Part shown: one piece after another, positions 54,523-62,729 of the stretch
Layout: every line of letters begins with the position of its first letter
Numbering within the stretch: the first letter of the stretch is position 1
Origin: an uncultured Butyricicoccus sp.
GTDB taxonomy: Bacteria > Bacillota > Clostridia > Oscillospirales > Butyricicoccaceae
Assembly (NCBI GenBank): GCA_934532985.1
Contig: CAKTAV010000009.1
Location: 18,162 to 82,161, forward strand
Reading direction: 5' to 3'
DNA length: 64,000 bases
Notes under the pieces: model-generated
The model's input: only the letters and a program-made list of their open reading frames with translations
Told to the model about the DNA's origin: nothing
Database searches by the model: none
Program-made: the position numbers and the translations under genes

Positions 54523-54691
54523 GTTCAGATCCCCTTAGTCTGCTGATGCAGTCAGCTCCCTTGGTTCTGCAAGGGGAGCCAGACGAAAGAGTTACTCTAA
54601 GAAAAGAGAGATAAATGGTACGCACCAGAGGCGTCCTTTGATGCAAGGGAAGCTGTCATCTGCAAGAGCAGATGACGGAAGGGATTAGAAT
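54523..54691. repeat. R1 dispersed repeat, copy F (full length)
   Basis: Ends GTTCAGATCCCCTTAG and GACGGAAGGGATTAGAAT are inverted; inside are CCCTTGGTTCTGCAAGGGG and TCCTTTGATGCAAGGGA. The 54424-54722 gap holds nothing else. Confidence 0.8.
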
Positions 54692-54722
54692 GAATAATAA
54701 AGTCTCATTTTATAAATGATAC

Positions 54723-56861
54723 TCACTCCTCCGCGAACAGAAAATCAATCTGTCCGGAGATCGGCGACGCATTGGCGACGGTAATCGTCACCGGCAGACC
54801 GAGATAATATCGCTTGCCGCTGCGTTTGCCGATCAGCGTCATGCGGGTCGGATCGTATTCAAACCAGTCGTTTTCCATGGAATCCAGACGGACCAAGCCC
54901 TCAATTTGATTGTCCAAGCAGACAAAGACGCCGAAATTGGTGACGCCGGAGACATAGCCGGAGAAGGCCTGTCCGATATAATGCGACAGATATTCCGCCT
55001 GATACAGCTTGTCGATGCGGCGCTCACAGTCGTCGGCGGCCTGCTCGCGTGTGGTGGATTGCAGCGCAGCCTCGGAGCAGGCGTCGCGGTCATCCGCCGA
55101 GGAGGACTGACCCGTCAGCTGCTTTGCCAGCATGCGGTGTACCATCAGATCCGGATACCGGCGAATCGGGGAGGTAAAGTGCAGATAATACTGCGCCGCC
55201 AGACCATAGTGACCCAGATTATCCGGCGAATAGCGGGCGCGTGCCATGGCACGCAATAGCAGCGTCGGCAGCGCCTGCTGTCCCTCCTTGCCGTGAATTT
55301 TATTCAGCAGCTCCTGAAGGGTGTGCGTGTCCTTGAGATCGTCGTCGCGCAGGCGATAGCCAAACAGGCGGGCTTCGCGTGCAAATTCGCGGATTTTCTT
55401 CGGGTCGGGCTGTTCGTGCACACGATATACCGCAGCGGTGCCGGTGCGGCTTAGGTGCTCGGCGACGGATTCGTTGGCAATCAGCATGAATTCCTCGATG
55501 AGATGCTCGCCGGGGCCGCGGTCGCGGCTGCTGATTTTGGTGACATGGTTGTTTTCGTCACACTGAATTTCGCATTCCGGAATGTCCAGCTCCAACGCGC
55601 CGCGCTCCATGCGCAGCCGATGCAGGGTGAGCGCAAGCTGATTCATGTGCTCCAAAATCGGGACGAGCTCGCCCAATTCGCTGCGGCGCGCTTCGTCACC
55701 GGCGAGCACGGCGTTGACCTGATTGTAGGTCAGACGGGCGTGCGAGCAGATGACCGAGCGGTGGAATTCCGTGTGGTATCGCCGTCCGTCAGGGCCCAGC
55801 TCGATGAGGGCGGAGAACGCCAGACGATCCGCGTTGGGATTCAGCGAGCAGATGCCGTTGGACAGCTCAAACGGGAGCATCGGCACGACATGACCGGGAA
55901 AATACACGGATGTGCCGCGGCGATAGGCTTCCTCATCCAGCGGTGAGCCGGGGCAGACATAGTGCGAGACATCGGCGATGTGCACACCGAGGCGGAGATG
56001 CCCGTTGGGCAGTGCTTCAAGCGAAACCGCGTCGTCAAAATCCTTGGCGGTATCGCCGTCAATCGTGAATGTGACCAGCTCGCGCAGATCCAGCCGCCCG
56101 ACGCGGTCAGCGTCCGAGACAAACGGGGCGATGCGTTGCGCTTCCTCTGCCGCCTGTGGGGAAAAGGCGTCCGGCACGTCGTTTTCGTGCAGAATGGACG
56201 CGATAGAGGATTCCATCGTCGCGCCCGAGCCAAATACCTTGGTCACCGCGCCCTGCGGCAGGTATTTGTCCGAGCCGCGAAATACGATTTGCACCGCGAC
56301 GCGGTCGCCGGGCTTGGCATCATTTTGATGCTTTTTGCTGATCACGATGTCCGGATAATGTCCGCTGTCTGCGCGGAACACCAGCATCTTGCCGCGCAAG
56401 GCGAGACAGCCGATGAGCTCGTCGCGGTTTTCCGACAGGATGCGGTAGACCTCGGCCTCTGTGCGTCCGTCATCCGGACGGGGGGCGCCGCGCCGATGGC
56501 TGTGCGTTTCCAGCTGGTGGACGAGGACACGGTCGCCGTTCCACGCGCCGCCGTCGCGGTGAGGCGGGATAAACAGATCCGGTCCGCCGGATTCCGGTGT
56601 GACAAAGTTATAGCTGCGTCCGGTGGAACAGAACGTTCCGATCTGGCAGTGAAAATATTCAGGACGGGCATAGCGGCTGCCACGGGCGCGCATAAGCAGA
56701 CCCTCGTCTACCAGATCGGTGAGAAGGGCGGTCAGCTGCTTGTGCGGAATGCGCACGCCGCGCTTGGTCAGCTTTTTGGCCAGAAGCTCCGGCGTCTGCG
56801 GCTCTTCGGTGAGCTGTAAAATGGCATCACGAAACAGGGCTTCGTTGGATTGTGTCATCAT
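54723..56861 (-). CDS. rnr: Ribonuclease R (VacB)
   Basis: A 3'-to-5' exoribonuclease that degrades structured RNA. The 712-residue protein has an N-terminal winged-helix/cold-shock part, the RNB catalytic domain with TIDGDTAKDFDDAV (266-279) and an S1 RNA-binding domain near the end (SGYVSGVTNFGVFVCLDNQIEGLV-type residues). The ATG at 56861 has GGAGG eight bases before it. A longer upstream frame runs into R2 repeat sequence and is rejected. Confidence 0.96.
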   Translation of the reverse strand: MMTQSNEALFRDAILQLTEEPQTPELLAKKLTKRGVRIPHKQLTALLTDLVDEGLLMRARGSRYARPEYFHCQIGTFCSTGRSYNFVTPESGGPDLFIPPHRDGGAWNGDRVLVHQLETHSHRRGAPRPDDGRTEAEVYRILSENRDELIGCLALRGKMLVFRADSGHYPDIVISKKHQNDAKPGDRVAVQIVFRGSDKYLPQGAVTKVFGSGATMESSIASILHENDVPDAFSPQAAEEAQRIAPFVSDADRVGRLDLRELVTFTIDGDTAKDFDDAVSLEALPNGHLRLGVHIADVSHYVCPGSPLDEEAYRRGTSVYFPGHVVPMLPFELSNGICSLNPNADRLAFSALIELGPDGRRYHTEFHRSVICSHARLTYNQVNAVLAGDEARRSELGELVPILEHMNQLALTLHRLRMERGALELDIPECEIQCDENNHVTKISSRDRGPGEHLIEEFMLIANESVAEHLSRTGTAAVYRVHEQPDPKKIREFAREARLFGYRLRDDDLKDTHTLQELLNKIHGKEGQQALPTLLLRAMARARYSPDNLGHYGLAAQYYLHFTSPIRRYPDLMVHRMLAKQLTGQSSSADDRDACSEAALQSTTREQAADDCERRIDKLYQAEYLSHYIGQAFSGYVSGVTNFGVFVCLDNQIEGLVRLDSMENDWFEYDPTRMTLIGKRSGKRYYLGLPVTITVANASPISGQIDFLFAEE

Positions 56862-56958
56862 ACTCAATACCTCCGTTTCTGCAAGGGATTGCTTATCACT
56901 ATTATACCAGATGTTTCGCGAAAAAACACGGAAAAAACGGGTTTTGAACTGCATCTGA

Positions 56959-57060
56959 CTGGTTTTCTTTTTGTCTGTTTTCTTTTGGCAGCAAAAGAAA
57001 ATAGACTCCTCTCTCTCTAACATCAACGATCAAAGACAACAAGCAAATAGAGCAGAAAAA
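56959..57060 (+). repeat. R2 dispersed repeat, copy 4
   Basis: CTGGTTTTCTTTTTGTCTG, the palindrome TTTTCTTTTGGCAGCAAAAG, then ACAAGCAAATAGAGC. It is nearly the exact reverse of copy 1. The usual GGGTCTGTTGCA stem follows about 55 bases later, after an inserted segment. Confidence 0.78.
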
Positions 57061-57107
57061 CAATAAACAGCCCTTATCCACTACGAAGTGGATCACGTAT
57101 AGCACAA

Positions 57108-57143
57108 CGAAAACAGGGTCTGTTGCATTTTTGCAACAGACCC
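57108..57143 (-). terminator. Terminator of the large RNA candidate
   Basis: GGGTCTGTTGCA / TGCAACAGACCC with a TTTTTT-type loop and U-rich tail on the minus strand. Confidence 0.8.
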
Positions 57144-57840
57144 CGCTGATTATTCGATTGTGTTGTTGGTCAGGCATTGCCGGGACCCTGAACCCGGTCG
57201 AGCCAAGGCTCTTCACTGCCCATCGGACCCACCTGCTTTCTGTGTGACAGAACTACCATTGTTTTTCCTTGTTGTGAAATCATTACGGTGTACACTTTCT
57301 GCTGAGCGATGCCGCCCATTGCGGACAAAAAGCAAGATCACCAATTGCCGGCTGGGAGCTGTCTCCCGCACCGAACAATCTCTGCTCGGGAAGGATGTCC
57401 CTTGAAATCACACTCTTAAATGGTGCTTCCATCGGGTATCACGCGATGTTGTTTTCACACATACATTTAGAAGGATAACGCCTGTGCGCAAGCGTTTATG
57501 ATTACAAAATCAACTGGGTTGTTAACCCATGGGACTCACTCACTTTCTACAAAGACTGTTTCCGGATAACCGCTGAAACAATCCCGTTGGTAAATACGCC
57601 AGTGTGTCGATCACATTACCTAGACACAGAATGGAAACTGCTTCTTCGATTATCAGATGCAATTGGTACCACGATGCCAACAGCGAGCCTTCTGGTAGAC
57701 CAGCTGTGGTTCGATGACTGCCATTGGACTCACCCCTTTCTGAAAAAAATAGTACCCTGAAACCATTCCCTGTATGTAAAGGAAAGAAAGAGAAGGGAGA
57801 AGACTCAATCTCTTCTCTATCTAACTGGCTTCTTTTTTGT
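57108..57840 (-). ncRNA. Candidate large (~730 nt) structured non-coding RNA
   Basis: A strong minus-strand promoter (57847-57875) and a terminator (57108-57143) bound this unit. No frame longer than about 80 codons exists on either strand and none has a good start. Local hairpins are dense: GGGTT/AACCC (near 57515-57528), AACGC/GCGTT (57477-57496), GGGAG/CTCCC (57354-57367), CCGC/GCGG (57312-57324), GAGCC/GGCTC (57200-57211), CCGGG/CCCGG (57180-57197). A motif read on the RNA as AGAAAG...GTGRGTCCNATGG occurs three times. Size and style fit large ornate RNAs of Firmicutes, but no class was matched from memory. Confidence 0.6.
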
Positions 57841-57846
57841 ATCTAA

Positions 57847-57875
57847 ACTATAACATTTCTAAGGGGAAAAGTCAA
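57847..57875 (-). promoter_or_regulatory. Promoter of the large RNA candidate
   Basis: Minus strand: TTGACT (57870-57875), 17 bases, TATAGT (57847-57852). Confidence 0.8.
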
Positions 57876-57955
57876 GCGAGAAATCAGGAAAAACGAATAT
57901 TTTTCGAAAATAAAATCGAGAAAAAATGAAAAATATGTGAATTTTATAACTTTTA

Positions 57956-57984
57956 TTGACTTGTTGTAAAAAGCGGGATATAAT
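57956..57984 (+). promoter_or_regulatory. Promoter directly followed by a terminator
   Basis: TTGACT (57956-57961), 17 bases, TATAAT (57979-57984), pointing away from the large RNA candidate. The predicted start (~57991) is only a few bases before a terminator hairpin. Confidence 0.8.
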
Positions 57985-57993
57985 AAAAGTACT

Positions 57994-58025
57994 GAGGGTT
58001 GCTGGAGAGTATACCCTCTGTTTTT
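57994..58025 (+). terminator. Promoter-proximal terminator or attenuator
   Basis: GAGGGT / ACCCTC stem with a 13-base loop, then TGTTTTT. It lies just downstream of the preceding promoter and about 220 bases before ddl. A further TATAAT at 58191-58196, with no good -35, is the likely ddl -10. Confidence 0.7.
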
Positions 58026-58246
58026 ATGCACGATATGATAACATATAGTATTTAAACATGGGCGAAATTATTGTGTTTTCTGTATGTGTCGAGAAACCAG
58101 ACGACAAAAGTACATCAATTTGTGAAAAAGTGTGAGAATATTCACGGAAAGTTCGTCATTTTGTTGCATGCAGTTTGTGCGCAGTTGCCGTATAATGTAA
58201 AGTAACTATACTATAATGTTCCACTCACGAAGGAGAGGATTATTTC

Positions 58247-59329
58247 ATGAATCAGAAAACCCTTGTTGTACTGTTTGGCGGTCTGTCATCCGAGCACGAT
58301 GTATCCTGCCTTTCGGCGGCAACGGTTCTGCGCAATGCAGATAGAGAGAAGTATGACGTTCTGCCGGTCGGCATCACGCGCGACGGCGAATGGTTTTTGT
58401 ATGAATCGGACAACTACGACGCAGTAGCGGACGGAAGCTGGATGAACACCGGCGATGTGGTACCGGCGGTGCTGTCTCCGGATCGCAGTGTGCATGGCCT
58501 GCTGATTTCCCGCGACGGCGTGGTGGAGACCCGCCGCGTGGACTGTGTGTTCCCGGCGCTGCACGGCATCGGCGGTGAGGACGGCATGATGCAGGGCCTG
58601 CTGGAGCTGGCACACATTCCGTATGTCGGCCCGGGCGTTGCGGCATCCGCCAACAGCATGGACAAGAGCATCACCAAAATGATTATCAATGAGGCGGGCG
58701 GTGTGCGTCAGGCGGCGTTCTATCTGGCGCGCCGCACGGAGTTCCATGCCGATCCGGAGGGCATCACGCTGGCGGCAGAAGAGACGCTGCGTTCGTATCC
58801 GGTGTTTGTCAAGCCGTGTTCGCAGGGCTCGTCGGTCGGTGTCAGCAAGGCAACAGACCGTGTATCGCTGCGTCAGGCGCTGGAGGAAGGCTTCCTGTAC
58901 GATAGCAAGGTTCTGGTTGAGGAGTTCATCGATGGACACGAGATTGAGGTCTCGGTCATTGGCAACGAAAACCCAACGGCGACGGTTGCTGGTGAGATTG
59001 CACCGAGCCGTGAGTTTTATACCTATGAGGCCAAGTACATTGACGGCTCGTCCGGCCTGTACATCCCGGCGCACATCAGCGAGAGCGCGATGCAGCGGGT
59101 ACGGGAGGACGCGGTGCGCGTTTACCGTGCGCTGGACTGCAAGGGCATGGCACGCGTGGACTTTTTCTGTACCTACGCCGATGACGAGATCGTGTTTAAT
59201 GAAATCAATACACTGCCGGGCTTTACCAGCATCAGCATGTATCCGAAACTGCAGGAGTATTCCGGCACACCGCTGCCCCAGCTGATTGACAAGCTGGTCG
59301 AGCTGGCGATGGCGCGGTATGACGATTGA
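58247..59329 (+). CDS. ddl: D-alanine-D-alanine ligase
   Basis: It joins two D-alanines for the peptidoglycan stem peptide using ATP. The 360-residue ATP-grasp protein starts with the family segment VVLFGGLSSEHDVSCLSA. Lys/ATP-site segments VKPCSQGSSVGVSKA and EEFIDGHEIEVSV follow, with NEINTLPGFTSISMYPKL near the end. The substrate loop has YEAKYIDGSSGLYIPA, the D-Ala-type tyrosine pattern rather than a D-lactate type, so normal vancomycin-sensitive precursors are expected. GAAGGAGAGG precedes the ATG. Confidence 0.95.
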   Translation: MNQKTLVVLFGGLSSEHDVSCLSAATVLRNADREKYDVLPVGITRDGEWFLYESDNYDAVADGSWMNTGDVVPAVLSPDRSVHGLLISRDGVVETRRVDCVFPALHGIGGEDGMMQGLLELAHIPYVGPGVAASANSMDKSITKMIINEAGGVRQAAFYLARRTEFHADPEGITLAAEETLRSYPVFVKPCSQGSSVGVSKATDRVSLRQALEEGFLYDSKVLVEEFIDGHEIEVSVIGNENPTATVAGEIAPSREFYTYEAKYIDGSSGLYIPAHISESAMQRVREDAVRVYRALDCKGMARVDFFCTYADDEIVFNEINTLPGFTSISMYPKLQEYSGTPLPQLIDKLVELAMARYDD

Positions 59330-59399
59330 GGACAGCGAACCACATAACGTACAAAGCGAAATCCGCTGCGGGCGGATAGAAAGGAAGCAGGGGAGCAGC

Positions 59400-59843
59400 A
59401 TGAATTCCAGTGCAGAGAATCTTAAAAAGGATGTTGTTATCACGATTGTCAGCCGACAGAATTATGCGGGATGCGAACCGGATCAGATTGATCTGATTAC
59501 CACCGGACGGCTGTACAAGAGAAACGGCAAGTTTTATATTTCATATGATGAGAGCGAGCTGACCGGTATGGAGGGCTCGCGCACGACGCTCAAGGTCGAG
59601 CCGAAGCAGATTACGATGACGCGGACGGGCACGCATCCGTCACAGATGATGTTCACGGAGCACGAGCGGCGGGTCGGCCTGTATTCGACGGAGGTCGGCG
59701 AGGTCGCGATTTCCACCCACACATCGCAGCTGTCCAGCACGATTGACGAGAACGGCGGTGCGATTGCGATTGACTACACGGTGGAGATCGACGCGAGTCT
59801 GGCGGGAGCACACCGGTTTGAGCTGTCGGTGCGTCCGTCGTAA
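59400..59843 (+). CDS. DUF1934 family protein (YwiB-like)
   Basis: A 147-residue beta-barrel protein of the DUF1934 family, lipocalin-like by family knowledge. The pattern KFYISYDESELTGMEGSRTTLKVE and the C-terminal IDYTVEIDASLAGAHRFELSV are typical. In Bacillus the homologue ywiB also precedes argS, so this order is conserved, but the role is unknown. GGGGAG precedes the ATG; a longer frame from 59286 overlaps ddl and is rejected. Confidence 0.9.
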   Translation: MNSSAENLKKDVVITIVSRQNYAGCEPDQIDLITTGRLYKRNGKFYISYDESELTGMEGSRTTLKVEPKQITMTRTGTHPSQMMFTEHERRVGLYSTEVGEVAISTHTSQLSSTIDENGGAIAIDYTVEIDASLAGAHRFELSVRPS

Positions 59844-59873
59844 ACAGAAACAGAGGAAAGGAATCATCCATTC

Positions 59874-61562
59874 ATGAATATGATTGAACAGGCAAAGCAG
59901 CAGGCGGCGCAGGTCGTTGCTGCGGCATATCAGTCCGCGGTTGCGGCGGGCACGCTGCCGGAGGGCGACGTCCCGGCGGTTGCGGTAGAAATTCCGAAGG
60001 ACAGCAAGAACGGCGACTACGCCTCGTCCTTTGCGATGCAGTGCGCGCGCGCGCTGCACATGGCGCCGCGCAAGATCGCGGAGGCGCTGGTCGAGCAGAT
60101 GAAGCTGGACGACACCTATTTTACCGAAATCACGATCGCTGGACCGGGATTTTTGAACTTCCGCTTGGGCAAGCGCTGGTATGCTGAGGCCGTGGAGCTG
60201 GTTCACACGATGGGCGAGCGGTATGGCCGCTCGCAGGCAGAGCATCCGGAAAAGATCATGGTGGAGTTCGTTTCCGCCAACCCGACCGGCCCAATGCACA
60301 TGGGCAACGCCCGCGGCGGCGTGCTGGGTGATTGTTTGGCAGAAGTCCTGACGTGGGCCGGAAACGATGTCACCCGTGAGTTCTATGTCAATGACGCGGG
60401 CAATCAGGTGGATAAGTTCGCGCATTCCGTCGAGGGACGCTATATTCAGGAGCTGCGCGGCGAGGATGCCATCGAGTTCGACGAGAGCTGGTATCAGGGC
60501 GCAGACATCCGCGAGCTGGCACACGACATTGTCGAGCAGCACGGCGACAGCTTGCTGGATATGGAGCCGGAGGAGCGCCGCAAGATTATGGTCGAGTACG
60601 GTCTGCCGACAAACATCGCGCGTATGAAGCGCGATCTGAACCGCTATAAGATTCATTACGATGTATGGTTCCTGGAGAGCAGCCTGCACGAGTCCGGCTT
60701 TGTCGAGGACACGGTAAACGAGCTGACTGCCAAGGGCGCAACTTATGAGAAGGACGGCGCGCTGTGGCTGCGTTCGACGGACTATGGCTGTGAAAAGGAC
60801 GATGTTCTGCGCCGTGCGAATGGTTTCTACACCTATTTTGCGGCGGATATTGCATATCACCGCAACAAGTTCGCGGTTCGCGATTTTGACCGCGTGATCA
60901 ATATCTGGGGTGCCGATCACCACGGTCACGTCCTGCGTCTGACCAGTGCGCTGGATGCGCTGGGTCTGAACGGCAGCGACCGTCTGGAAATCGTCCTGAT
61001 GCAGCTGGTTAAGATGGTGCGCGACGGCGAGATCGTCCGCATGTCTAAACGTACCGGCAAATCGCTTCAGCTGGCAGATTTGCTGGATGAGATTCCGGTG
61101 GACTCGGCACGCTGGTTCTTCAACTCCCGCGCGGCAGAGACGCAGATGGAATTTGATCTGGGTCTGGCTGTCAAGGAGGACAACGAGAACCCGCTGTATT
61201 ACTGCCAGTATGCGCACGCGCGTATTTGCAGCCTGCTGCGCAAGATGCAGGAGGAGGGCGTGACGGTACCGGATACGGCGGATCTGAGCGTTCTGGAAGA
61301 GGCAGAGGAGCTGGCGCTGGTCAAGCAGATCAGCCTGCTGCCGCAGGAGATTGTACAGGCGGCGGCCGACCGCGATCCGTCCCGCATGAACAAGTATGCG
61401 GTGGCAATGTGTGCACAGTTCCATCGCTTCTACAATGCATGCCGGATCAAGGACGCCGAGCCGGCGGTACGTGATGCACGGCTGGTTCTGTGCCGTGCAG
61501 CACGGCAGACAATCCGTAATGTTTTGACGATTATCGGTGTCGATGCGCCGGAGCATATGTAA
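59874..61562 (+). CDS. argS: Arginyl-tRNA synthetase
   Basis: It charges tRNA-Arg with arginine, the end product of the pathway at the window start. The 562-residue class I enzyme has the HIGH-like HMGN at residues 142-145 and the KMSKS equivalent RMSKRTGKS. The C-terminal helical anticodon-binding domain is complete. AAAGGA precedes the ATG; an in-frame ATG at 59880 is also possible. No T-box leader is seen, so control by uncharged tRNA is unlikely. Confidence 0.97.
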   Translation: MNMIEQAKQQAAQVVAAAYQSAVAAGTLPEGDVPAVAVEIPKDSKNGDYASSFAMQCARALHMAPRKIAEALVEQMKLDDTYFTEITIAGPGFLNFRLGKRWYAEAVELVHTMGERYGRSQAEHPEKIMVEFVSANPTGPMHMGNARGGVLGDCLAEVLTWAGNDVTREFYVNDAGNQVDKFAHSVEGRYIQELRGEDAIEFDESWYQGADIRELAHDIVEQHGDSLLDMEPEERRKIMVEYGLPTNIARMKRDLNRYKIHYDVWFLESSLHESGFVEDTVNELTAKGATYEKDGALWLRSTDYGCEKDDVLRRANGFYTYFAADIAYHRNKFAVRDFDRVINIWGADHHGHVLRLTSALDALGLNGSDRLEIVLMQLVKMVRDGEIVRMSKRTGKSLQLADLLDEIPVDSARWFFNSRAAETQMEFDLGLAVKEDNENPLYYCQYAHARICSLLRKMQEEGVTVPDTADLSVLEEAEELALVKQISLLPQEIVQAAADRDPSRMNKYAVAMCAQFHRFYNACRIKDAEPAVRDARLVLCRAARQTIRNVLTIIGVDAPEHM

Positions 61563-61605
61563 TTTTACAAAAGTTTTTTTAGGCTGAGAGCCGGATAGGA
61601 GAGTT

Positions 61606-62637
61606 ATGGAACCCGTTCCTTTGTGTAAGGGAGAAACGATTTTGAAAGTACAGCACAGCGGTCAGGTCGCCGCGCTGGGACCGGACAGCAGCGCTTCGTC
61701 GCTGATTGTCCGCGATGTAGAGGATATCGAGGTGGCGCATCAACGCATGCCGGGATGCCCGATTGGAATGCAGATTGACGCCAAGCTGGCGGAGGAAGAG
61801 GACGTAAGTGACAGTGACTGGACGTCGGACTGGCTGATTGAGCAGTTCCGCACGCCGGTGGATGAGGCGCTGCGCCACCATGCGGATTTTCTGTATCTGC
61901 GCATGGCGGATACGCTTCAGGTTCTTCGCGCGGCGGTGCTGGCGGTAACCGATGTGTCGGGAATCGGCATTTTGGTTGAGCTGCCGGTGGATGAGGACGG
62001 CTGTATGCCGGACGGCACGCCGCTGATGTCGGCGCTGGGTATTTTGCAGCGCATTGGCGTCGCCGGTTTGATTCTCAACGGCGATTTGGACGAGGTGGCG
62101 GAGACCATCGACGAGCTGTCGCCGCACGCCTGTGTGGCGCTGGGCTGTCTGCCGGCGCCGGAGGAGATCAGCGCGGGCGAGGAGATGCCGGAGGCCGAAT
62201 TTTATCTGGTCAGCACCGAACGGCAGGCAGAGCAGCTGCAGGAGCACATTCCGATGACGGACGACAGCGACGAGCCGGATGCGGACGAGGACTATATCCT
62301 TGCGCCGGTCGGACGGCATGTACATTTCGTGGATGCGACGATTGATATTTCCGATCCGCTGGATCTGGAGGATCATTTCGAGGAGACGCTGCTGGAAATG
62401 GAGGACATCTGGTCGGGTGCGCTCAAGCTGGAGATCAGCTCAACGGAGGATATCTATCTGCTGGCGGAGAATCAGTATCTGCTGGCGCGGCCGGTTTGTC
62501 TGGCGGCGGAGAATCCGGAGCTGTTCCGCAAGGCGCTGCGGGTACTCAACGGAATTGCATTGTATGACGGAACGTGGGAACTGGACGCAGAGGTGCTGGA
62601 GGAATTCCAACGGCACTACGGACTGGTAGCTCTATAA
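61606..62637 (+). CDS. Protein of unknown function with homocysteine-methyltransferase-like middle region
   Basis: A 343-residue acidic, cytoplasmic protein. Residues about 95-185 (ADTLQVLRAAVLAV, IGILVELPVDEDG, DGTPLMSALGILQRIGVAGLILNGD) recall the TIM-barrel core of homocysteine S-methyltransferases, but the zinc-binding cysteine motif expected there is not evident. A Glu/Asp-rich stretch follows and the last third is unlike anything recognised. It lies between argS and prmA, both housekeeping genes. The fold link is inference by eye only. Confidence 0.6.
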   Translation: MEPVPLCKGETILKVQHSGQVAALGPDSSASSLIVRDVEDIEVAHQRMPGCPIGMQIDAKLAEEEDVSDSDWTSDWLIEQFRTPVDEALRHHADFLYLRMADTLQVLRAAVLAVTDVSGIGILVELPVDEDGCMPDGTPLMSALGILQRIGVAGLILNGDLDEVAETIDELSPHACVALGCLPAPEEISAGEEMPEAEFYLVSTERQAEQLQEHIPMTDDSDEPDADEDYILAPVGRHVHFVDATIDISDPLDLEDHFEETLLEMEDIWSGALKLEISSTEDIYLLAENQYLLARPVCLAAENPELFRKALRVLNGIALYDGTWELDAEVLEEFQRHYGLVAL

Positions 62638-62729
62638 CAGAATACGACAGGCATGGCTGCTGCGGAACGGGTGGAGAAAATACGCTGCCTTGATTTTGTG
62701 GCAGTCTGCTTTTTTGAGGAGGAACGACC

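Noticed and set aside
15484..54691. Could the R1/R2 repeats be a CRISPR array?
   Set aside because: Copies are scattered over 40 kb, differ in length and orientation, and no cas gene or regular spacer pattern is present.
56862..57026. N-terminal extension of rnr with IFFCCQKKTDKKK
   Set aside because: The added residues come from the R2 repeat; similar strings arise wherever R2 is read, and a good ribosome-binding site exists at the shorter start.
57160..57405. An 81-codon plus-strand frame
   Set aside because: It crosses the hairpins of the RNA candidate, has no ribosome-binding site or family similarity, and lies antisense to a better supported transcript.
57108..57840. RNase P RNA, tmRNA or SRP RNA as identity of the large RNA
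   Set aside because: The conserved strings of these RNAs that I know (for example the GAAAGTCCGGGC-type core of RNase P RNA, or a tRNA-like end with tag) were not found.
59329..59874. T-box leader for argS or riboswitch for arginine genes
   Set aside because: No specifier/antiterminator pattern or TGGNACCGCG-like T-box string occurs before argS or argG.
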